Shown piece after piece: positions 1 through 3,849 of a stretch of DNA of 5,230 nt. The stretch comes from Candidatus Omnitrophota bacterium. GTDB taxonomy: Bacteria; Omnitrophota; Gorgyraeia; B26-G9. Where the stretch lies: NCBI GenBank assembly GCA_003645745.1, contig QNCH01000123.1, forward strand, positions 1-5,230. The letters run 5' to 3'. The position numbers and the translations under genes are program-made. Position 1 is the stretch's first letter. Each line of letters begins with the position of its first letter. The notes below the pieces were generated by a model. That model saw only the letters and a program-made list of their open reading frames with translations, searched no databases and was not told the DNA's origin.

Positions 1-272
1 ATAAAATGGCTCACTGCCGGAGTAGGCACAGAGTATGGACTAAGCAACACATGTATACCGTTTTTGCTTAAAATTGTACTTACACTCTCAGCAAATTTGT
101 CTGATAAAAACCTGCGGTCAAAACCAACTAAAACTTTCTTTTCTTTTGTTTTAAATTTCTTTTCCTTTAAATAATCAGCAATTGCCTGCGCAATACTGTT
201 TAAATTCGCGAAAGTAAAATCCTGAGCAATTATGCCGCGGAACCCGTCTGTGCCAAATTTTATTTTACCCAT
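1..272 (-). CDS. Phosphoglucomutase/phosphomannomutase-family enzyme, N-terminal part (runs off window)
   Basis: The first 90 codons of an alpha-D-phosphohexomutase, an enzyme that moves phosphate between C1 and C6 of a hexose or hexosamine phosphate in the cytoplasm. The frame opens MGKIKFGTDGFRG, the hallmark N-terminus of alpha/beta/alpha domain I. It continues through a KVLVGFDRRFLS segment (about residues 52-63) to SPYSVPTPAVSHF, which in this family lies just before the catalytic phosphoserine loop. That loop (TASHNP type) lies beyond the window edge, so activity and substrate (glucose, mannose or glucosamine phosphate) cannot be decided. The ATG at 270-272 is chosen because a strong AAGGAG (281-286) lies 8 bases upstream. 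The start lies inside the end of rpe, overlapping it by 13 bases in another frame, so translation is probably coupled. It is the third visible gene of the peptidase-rpe operon. Confidence 0.9.
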   Translation of the reverse strand, partial: MGKIKFGTDGFRGIIAQDFTFANLNSIAQAIADYLKEKKFKTKEKKVLVGFDRRFLSDKFAESVSTILSKNGIHVLLSPYSVPTPAVSHF

Positions 273-913
273 TGCCTTAACTCCTTAATTGCTTGTTTTC
301 TGTTCACTTTGGAAAAAATATACGCTCCGGAGACAATAATATTTGCTCCGCTTTGCGCAACCATTCGAGCTGTACGCGCATTAATGCCGCCATCAACTTC
401 AATATCTTTAGGATAAATTTTTCTTAAAAGCCTAATTTTAGGTAAAACCTTATCTATAAAAGCCTGTCCGCCAAAACCGGGATTAACACTCATTACTAAA
501 ACCATATCTGTAATTTCTAATATAGGGTACAATTTTTCTACTGGAGTGTCTGGATTTAAACTCACGCCTAACTTTAAATTATGCGCGCTTAATTTTTTGC
601 GAATCTGCTTAATCTGTTTAATTGAACAAACTTCAATATGTACAGTAATTATCGCGCTTCCTGCCTTAATAAATTGATCTAAAAAAAATACAGGATCTGT
701 AATCATCAAATGCACATCTAAAGGCAATGCGATTTTTCTGCTCAAACTTTCCACTACTGCGGGGCCAATTGTAATATTAGGCACAAAATGCCCATCCATA
801 ACATCAATGTGCAACAAATCAGCTCCCGCTTTTTCTATACTTTGCGCCTCTTTACCAAGACAGCTAAAATCCGCAGAAAGTATAGATGAAGAAATTAATA
901 AATTATTTGCCAT
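260..913 (-). CDS. rpe: Ribulose-phosphate 3-epimerase
   Basis: Interconverts D-ribulose 5-phosphate and D-xylulose 5-phosphate in the cytoplasmic pentose phosphate pathway (or Calvin-type carbon cycling). The 217-aa product has the usual family length and is a single TIM barrel. Family signatures appear in order: SSSILSADF (residues 8-16), HIDVMDGHFVPN (35-46), DVHLMI (66-71), MSVNPGFGGQ (141-150), EVDGGIN (172-178) and the phosphate-binding end IIVSGAYIF (192-200). The metal and catalytic residues expected for the family are all visible: His35, Asp37, His68 and Asp174. The ATG at 911-913 follows the peptidase stop by 15 bases, with a modest AGGG about 8 bases upstream. The 3' end overlaps the start of the phosphohexomutase by 13 bases. 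The gene appears intact, and the call is essentially certain. Confidence 0.97.
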   Translation of the reverse strand: MANNLLISSSILSADFSCLGKEAQSIEKAGADLLHIDVMDGHFVPNITIGPAVVESLSRKIALPLDVHLMITDPVFFLDQFIKAGSAIITVHIEVCSIKQIKQIRKKLSAHNLKLGVSLNPDTPVEKLYPILEITDMVLVMSVNPGFGGQAFIDKVLPKIRLLRKIYPKDIEVDGGINARTARMVAQSGANIIVSGAYIFSKVNRKQAIKELRQWVK

Positions 914-928
914 TGTCTTTACCCTAAT

Positions 929-2212
929 TCAAAATGTATCTACAGAAATATTTAATTTCTTACTTTGTTCTTTGGTTAAAGGGCCGACCACTGAAAGGTT
1001 TAAATTTATCTTTTTAAAAATCATCCGCGCTACATCCCTGATATCTTTACGCTCTACCGCGTTTACCTTCTTTATAATAGAGCTGACGAGCTCAATTCTC
1101 CCTTTAGTTAAAACACTTTCACTTGCCCAAAACATATGCTCCAGATTATCTTCTAAGCCCATTAAAATCTGGCCGCGGTAATACTCTTTAGCACGCGTAA
1201 ATTCATTTTCTAATACTAAATACTTAGTTAAACGTTTTACCTCGCTAAAAATAACTTTAACTGCTGGAACAAGTTTATCGTTAATCACTCCAGCATGCAC
1301 CACAAATACGCCTGCATCCTGAAAGAGTTTAATTGTAGAACCAATTTCATATGCCAGCCCTTTTTTTTCACGCACTTCATTAAATAACCTGCTTGACATA
1401 TTCGCGCCTAAAATAATATGCAAAAGAAATAAAGCATAGCGCAAATGATGCTGTCTGTGCAATGCGTGAAATCCCAGACAAATATGCATTTGTTCTATTT
1501 GCTTATGCACAATTTTTATTTGAGAAGAATTCTGTTTAATCTTTGGGCAATCGTATTTGTTATCTTTAAAATTTTGCTTTGCTTTAATTTTGTACTTTTT
1601 TAAAAAATAATTTACCTTATTTATAAACAAATTATGAGCGATATTTCCGCTGCAGCTAATCAGCATATTATCCAAACAATAATGCTTGTGTATATATGAA
1701 ATAATCTCAGTGCGCGAAATTGTTTTTAATGTTTCAAACGAACCTAATAAACTTCTGCCAAGAGCGTGTTCAGGCCAAAGTAATGACACAAGCCCGTCAT
1801 TTGCCAGATGCTGCGGCAAATCAAAATACATCTTAATTTCTTCAAAAACTACCAGCCGTTCTTTAGTGATATCAGCAGGCGAAAACATTGCGTTAAAAAC
1901 CATATCCAAAAGAATATCTATACTTTTGCTTAAATGCTGCGACAATATTTTAACAAAAAAACAAGTATATTCCTCAGAAGTAAAAGCATTAAGCATGCCG
2001 CCTGAACCCTCAATAGCTTCTTTTAATTGCTGATAATTACGGCTCTTTGTGCCTTTAAATACAAGATGTTCAATAAAATGCGATATCCCACTCTGCTTTG
2101 CAGGCTCATAAAGGCCTCCAGCCTTAATCCAAACTCCCACAGATACAGATTTCATTTGCGGTAAATGGCAAGTAAGTATTTTTGCATTTTTTAAAGTACT
2201 AAGTTTATACAT
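929..2212 (-). CDS. M16-family zinc metallopeptidase (pitrilysin / processing-peptidase type)
   Basis: A 427-aa single-chain M16 peptidase (M16B-like size), close to bacterial homologues of mitochondrial processing peptidase beta. The N-terminal half carries the inverted zinc motif HFIEH (His45, Glu48, His49). The third zinc ligand is Glu125 in VVFEEI, at the 76-residue spacing expected after the motif. The C-terminal domain has the family's GANMSSRLFNEVREKKGLAY block (269-288), whose Arg and Tyr contact substrate in relatives. Both halves look intact, so an active peptidase is expected. No signal peptide is apparent, so the protein is probably cytoplasmic; its natural substrate is unknown. 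The ATG at 2210-2212 is followed at once by conserved family sequence. It has no Shine-Dalgarno: upstream is a T-rich stretch and then, 22 bases away, a MITE-like element. It is the first gene of the peptidase-rpe-phosphohexomutase operon. Confidence 0.95.
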   Translation of the reverse strand: MYKLSTLKNAKILTCHLPQMKSVSVGVWIKAGGLYEPAKQSGISHFIEHLVFKGTKSRNYQQLKEAIEGSGGMLNAFTSEEYTCFFVKILSQHLSKSIDILLDMVFNAMFSPADITKERLVVFEEIKMYFDLPQHLANDGLVSLLWPEHALGRSLLGSFETLKTISRTEIISYIHKHYCLDNMLISCSGNIAHNLFINKVNYFLKKYKIKAKQNFKDNKYDCPKIKQNSSQIKIVHKQIEQMHICLGFHALHRQHHLRYALFLLHIILGANMSSRLFNEVREKKGLAYEIGSTIKLFQDAGVFVVHAGVINDKLVPAVKVIFSEVKRLTKYLVLENEFTRAKEYYRGQILMGLEDNLEHMFWASESVLTKGRIELVSSIIKKVNAVERKDIRDVARMIFKKINLNLSVVGPLTKEQSKKLNISVDTF

Positions 2213-2234
2213 AATAAATAAAAAAAACCAAATA

Positions 2235-2400
2235 TATACTCAAACGTAATAGGTTTGTAATTTTATGACATTCCCCTGCACCGCATCTTGAAACATTTTT
2301 CATTCGCAAAACCTTAGGCCAGAACATTCCAATATAGGCACAGGGAAACGCCTAAATTTTACAAACCTATTACGTTTGAGTATATTACGTTTTGAGTATA
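2235..2400. mobile_element. MITE-like inverted-repeat element, copy 1, in the peptidase leader
   Basis: A non-coding element with perfect 26-base terminal inverted repeats at 2235-2260 and 2359-2384. The outer sequence reads TATACTCAAACGTAATAG inward from both ends. Inside these, the two arms can still be aligned loosely (for example TTCCCCTGCACC against TTTCCCTGTGCC), so the whole 150 bases may be a decayed long palindrome. The last 15 bases of the right end (2370-2384, TTACGTTTGAGTATA) are repeated with one extra T at 2385-2400. Both ends begin with TATA, compatible with insertion at a TA target by a Tc1/mariner-IS630 type transposase, but the target duplication cannot be separated from the ends. 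A second copy lies at 5163-5230. No ORF is present, so any mobility would have to be supplied in trans. Confidence 0.8.
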
Positions 2401-2442
2401 GGTTAATTTTAAAAATTCCCCACAGATTTTATTGAAAAGGTT

Positions 2443-2471
2443 ATTCTACTAAGTCTGCATAATTATGTCAA
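2443..2471 (-). promoter_or_regulatory. Sigma70-like promoter for the peptidase-rpe operon
   Basis: On the minus strand a consensus -35 TTGACA (2466-2471) is followed, after a 17-base spacer, by -10 TAGAAT (2443-2448). Transcription would start near 2436. It points at the peptidase and lies directly after the terminator of the small upstream unit, which is the expected place for a new promoter. The leader would be about 225 bases, most of it occupied by the MITE-like element. Spacing and hexamers are seen in the sequence; activity is inferred. Confidence 0.7.
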
Positions 2472-2475
2472 ATAA

Positions 2476-2503
2476 AAAACTCCCCGCACCAGCGGGGAGT
2501 TTT
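2476..2503 (-). terminator. Intrinsic terminator of the 62-aa hypothetical gene
   Basis: A 12-base-pair stem (2476-2487 with 2492-2503) has a GC-rich core, CTCCCCGC/GCGGGGAG, and a 4-base loop. On the minus strand it is followed by a T-rich tail (TTTTTTATTT), a classic rho-independent terminator. It lies about 60 bases after the stop of the small gene. The plus-strand tail is only TTTT, so termination in that direction would be weaker. Confidence 0.88.
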
Positions 2504-2571
2504 AACCTAAATCACACATTCAGGTTAAGGAGAAATAAAATGGGCATTGTAATTGTACGATTTTAACCTAA
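2502..2571 (+). other. Perfect Shine-Dalgarno with an 8-codon ORF and mutually exclusive short stems
   Basis: On the plus strand, AAGGAG (2527-2532) lies 7 bases before an ATG at 2540 that opens an eight-codon frame, MGIVIVRF, ending in TAA at 2564-2566. AGGTTAA (2522-2528), which overlaps the Shine-Dalgarno, can pair with TTAACCT at 2502-2508 or with the same heptamer at 2563-2569. An 11-base direct repeat, TTTTAACCTAA, occurs at 2500-2510 and 2561-2571. It may be a minigene, a leader peptide, the 5' stub of a deleted gene, or chance. No downstream plus-strand gene is close. The minus-strand stop of the neighbouring hypothetical gene overlaps it. Confidence 0.25.
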
Positions 2572-2751
2572 CTGCTTAAGTTCTTCTTCTGTTTTTGAAT
2601 ATTTAATAGAAAAAGCATATTTTGCAACTTTGAGCTGATTATCTACATAAAAATAATACGCGATATAAATAGAACCAACAAAATGAACATATCCTGTTTC
2701 TTTTTCCTTTTGCGCGTAAAACCTGCGTTGAATAAAAAGATGCTTATTCAT
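2563..2751 (-). CDS. Small protein of unknown function, 62 aa
   Basis: I do not recognise the family. The ATG at 2749-2751 is preferred over an in-frame TTG two codons earlier (2755-2757) because a GAAGGGG Shine-Dalgarno ends about 9 bases before it. The 62-aa product begins MNKHLFIQRRFYAQKEKE and is basic at its N-terminus. Its middle (GYVHFVGSIYIAYYFYVDN) is very rich in aromatic and beta-prone residues. It ends in a charged, probably helical tail (SKTEEELKQLG). The hydrophobic middle is interrupted by polar residues and does not look like a clean membrane helix; a small beta-sheet domain is more likely. The gene is credible because it lies between its own strong promoter (2833-2861) and terminator (2476-2503). 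A possible upstream frame overlaps its start by 8 bases. A two-gene arrangement of this size recalls toxin-antitoxin pairs, but no family motif supports that. Confidence 0.6.
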   Translation of the reverse strand: MNKHLFIQRRFYAQKEKETGYVHFVGSIYIAYYFYVDNQLKVAKYAFSIKYSKTEEELKQLG

Positions 2752-2824
2752 CTTCAATCACCCCTTCAGCATATTCATTAATTGCTACATTATTAAAAAC
2801 ATTTAAATAACTAATATAATCCCT
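2744..2824 (-). CDS. Possible short upstream overlapping frame (26 codons, no standard start)
   Basis: Reading on the minus strand from just after the predicted transcription start, an open frame gives RDYISYLNVFNNVAINEY and ends AEGVIEDE, with TAA at 2744-2746. This overlaps the 62-aa gene's start by 8 bases (an ATGAATAA arrangement), typical of translationally coupled genes. There is no ATG, GTG or TTG before residue 20. The only well-placed candidate is an ATT at 2813-2815, five bases after AAAGGG (2821-2826). It could be a tiny peptide with a rare start, the 3' remnant of a gene whose 5' part was lost, or untranslated leader. Confidence is low. Confidence 0.25.
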   Translation of the reverse strand, partial: RDYISYLNVFNNVAINEYAEGVIEDE

Positions 2825-2832
2825 TTATTTAA

Positions 2833-2861
2833 AGTATAGCATTTATAGCCATTTATGTCAA
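2833..2861 (-). promoter_or_regulatory. Strong sigma70-like promoter of the 62-aa gene
   Basis: On the minus strand, consensus -35 TTGACA (2856-2861), a 17-base spacer and -10 TATACT (2833-2838) form a near-perfect promoter. The start would be near 2826, giving a leader of about 75 bases before the ATG at 2751. It is among the best promoter matches in the window. Confidence 0.8.
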
Positions 2862-2903
2862 TGCGTTGCCATTAATTTGTTACAATCGGATGGCTTTCAG
2901 TTA

Positions 2904-3020
2904 TGGATTCCCGCTAAAAGATTGCGAGAATGACATCACAATGCACTCTATTATCAATCCTGCCGCATTTATTATCACTTCCATTTTTTGTCATTCCCGC
3001 AATCTTTTAGCGGGAATCCA
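2904..3020. repeat. Pair of inverted dRS3-like repeats
   Basis: Two 32-base arms, 2904-2935 and 2989-3020, are inverted copies of one another with a single mismatch. Each arm is itself a small palindrome of the form ATTCCCGC-9 bases-GCGGGAAT (GCGAGAAT in the left arm), flanked by GTCA and TCCA. This is the general plan of the Neisseria dRS3 repeats and similar intergenic repeats found in many bacteria. The 53 bases between the arms hold no gene. Together they could form a long hairpin or a small non-autonomous element. An ORF crossing both arms (2866-3060, plus strand) is treated as an artefact. Confidence 0.8.
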
Positions 3021-3156
3021 CTTAAGCAAAATTCAATCTAACGCAGCTTCTTTTTTGTAACCATTTGCAATTAAGCAACTTACAAAGAAAATTCCGACTA
3101 TATTTAATTATGCTCCAATGATAAGTTTACGGTGTCCCCGTTTAATTCACCAATTA
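3021..3156. other. Intergenic stretch with no recognisable gene
   Basis: This AT-rich stretch between the dRS3-like repeats and the C tract has no convincing ORF, RNA gene or strong promoter on either strand. GGTGTCCCCG at 3131-3140 resembles short GC-rich motifs often found around degraded transposon ends, but nothing else supports an element here. Confidence 0.5.
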
Positions 3157-3166
3157 CCCCCCCCCC
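3157..3166 (+). repeat. Homopolymeric tract of ten C
   Basis: Ten consecutive C residues in an otherwise very AT-rich stretch, one base upstream of a possible -35 box. Homopolymers of this length are prone to slipped-strand length change. The exact count should be treated as uncertain in assembled data. Confidence 0.7.
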
Positions 3167-3167
3167 T

Positions 3168-3196
3168 TTGCAAAAAAACAAAATATCAGGTGTAAT
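3168..3196 (+). promoter_or_regulatory. Weak candidate promoter for the 37-aa signal-peptide-like ORF
   Basis: TTGCAA (3168-3173) and TGTAAT (3191-3196) are separated by 17 bases on the plus strand, matching the consensus hexamers at 4 of 6 and 5 of 6 positions. The leader to the ATG at 3260 would be about 55-60 bases. In AT-rich sequence such matches arise easily, so this is only a candidate. Confidence 0.35.
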
Positions 3197-3259
3197 TATA
3201 GCACTATAAAAACTATTTAATAACTTATTAATTAATTTTCAATATTAGGAAACAATAAA

Positions 3260-3373
3260 ATGCGTAACAAATTATCTTTTAAATTAGTTTCTTTAGTGGT
3301 TCTTTGGGCTTTCTTTTTATTAGATATATTTTCCATAACAGGAGGTATGCCTTTAATTAATAAGGAAGATTAG
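3260..3373 (+). CDS. 37-aa signal-peptide-like protein, possibly a truncated secreted or membrane protein
   Basis: Starts at an ATG preceded by AGGA (3247-3250) 9 bases upstream and ends at TAG 3371-3373. The product has a basic start (MRNKLSFK), then an unbroken hydrophobic stretch at about residues 9-21 (LVSLVVLWAFFLL), then DIFSITGGMPLINKED. This is the shape of an uncleaved signal anchor or the first 25-30 residues of an exported protein. No mature domain follows. The stop lies three bases before the ATG of the IS256-type transposase remnant. The likeliest reading is the 5' stub of a secreted-protein gene cut by the insertion sequence, though a genuine small membrane protein is possible. 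I do not recognise a family. Confidence 0.45.
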   Translation: MRNKLSFKLVSLVVLWAFFLLDIFSITGGMPLINKED

Positions 3374-3376
3374 ATT

Positions 3377-3761
3377 ATGGCTACGCGCGAAGAACTTTTA
3401 TAAGAATTATTAAGGGATTATAAAAAACCTGAAGATCTGCTTGGAGAAGATGGCATACTTAAAGAATTAACAAAAGCGTTAATTAAAAAAGTTTTACATG
3501 GAGAATTGACACATCATTTGGGGTATAAAAAGCACGAGAAATCTGCGCAGGGAAATTCACGTAATGGAATCTCTAAATCATAGTTTACGAAAAGTAATTA
3601 AAACTCGAGGTTCATTTCCTAATGATAAAGCTGCCTTAAAATTACTTTATCTTGCAATGCAAAATGTGGCTAAGAAACGGACTTTGCCGATCCAGCATTG
3701 GAAGCAAGCGCTTAATCAATTTGCGATTATTTTCGCTGAAAGGTTCCCTGAAACATTATGA
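3377..3761 (+). pseudogene. IS256-family (mutator) transposase, decayed: nonsense codon and internal deletion
   Basis: Two fragments of one transposase remain. The N-terminal part (3377-3583) starts MATREELL, hits TAA at 3401-3403, and then continues in the same frame as ELLRDYKKPEDLLGEDG, ELTKALIKKVLHGELTHHLGY and NSRNG, the characteristic N-terminus of IS256-type enzymes. The C-terminal part (3564-3761, shifted frame) reads ESLNHSLRKVIKTRGSFPND through the family's IQHWKQALNQFAIIF to its TGA stop. The two meet at about 3561-3575. Roughly 270 of the usual 400 or so residues are missing, including the two catalytic aspartates of the DDE core. The protein cannot be active. An AAGGAAG before the ATG is the remnant ribosome site. 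The 65-aa ORF at 3564-3761 is the tail fragment, not an independent gene. Confidence 0.9.
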
Positions 3762-3770
3762 CTAACAAAA

Positions 3771-3795
3771 CTGTTTACACAAAAAAATGATTGAC
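3771..3795 (+). mobile_element. Candidate right end of the IS256-type element
   Basis: Ten bases after the transposase stop, the sequence CTGTTTACACAAAAAAATGA followed by TTGAC resembles the right inverted repeat of mutator-type insertion sequences, which often read GTGTAAACAG on the opposite strand. No matching left repeat is seen before 3377, so the left end is deleted or too diverged. The boundary is approximate. Confidence 0.45.
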
Positions 3796-3796
3796 T

Positions 3797-3830
3797 CCTG
3801 TAGGGTCACAGCACGCTGTGACCCTACAGG
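3797..3830. terminator. Perfect 34-base palindrome between the IS remnant and pgi
   Basis: CCTGTAGGGTCACAGC (3797-3812) is followed, after the central AC, by its exact inverse at 3815-3830, forming a very stable hairpin. It lies 19 bases after the pgi stop. On the minus strand a run of seven T begins about nine bases beyond the stem, so it may end pgi transcription, though the T run is further away than usual. AAATGATT (3785-3792) and its inverse (3848-3855, across the pgi stop) could extend the structure. The form also fits an interspersed palindromic repeat; both may be true. Confidence 0.55.
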
Positions 3831-3849
3831 TTCTTTGGATATAATCGAA

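Noticed and set aside
807..1181. Plus-strand ORF of 124 codons opposite rpe and the peptidase
   Set aside because: It lies wholly opposite two strongly supported genes, crosses their boundary and matches no protein family; a shadow frame.
1686..2033. Plus-strand ORF of 115 codons opposite the M16 peptidase
   Set aside because: It is antisense to the zinc-motif half of a well-supported gene and has no recognisable domain.
2563..2824. Toxin-antitoxin pair
   Set aside because: Size, overlap and promoter would fit, but neither frame shows a recognisable toxin or antitoxin motif and the upstream frame lacks a normal start.
2235..3020. CRISPR-like array
   Set aside because: The repeats here are inverted pairs of different families, not regularly spaced direct repeats, and no cas gene is present.
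2866..3060. Plus-strand ORF of 64 codons
   Set aside because: It runs through both arms of the dRS3-like inverted repeat, so its codons are set by the repeat; no Shine-Dalgarno precedes it.
3131..3140. GGTGTCCCCG as a REP or transposon end
   Set aside because: A single ten-base resemblance with no partner repeat or transposase nearby is not enough to call an element.
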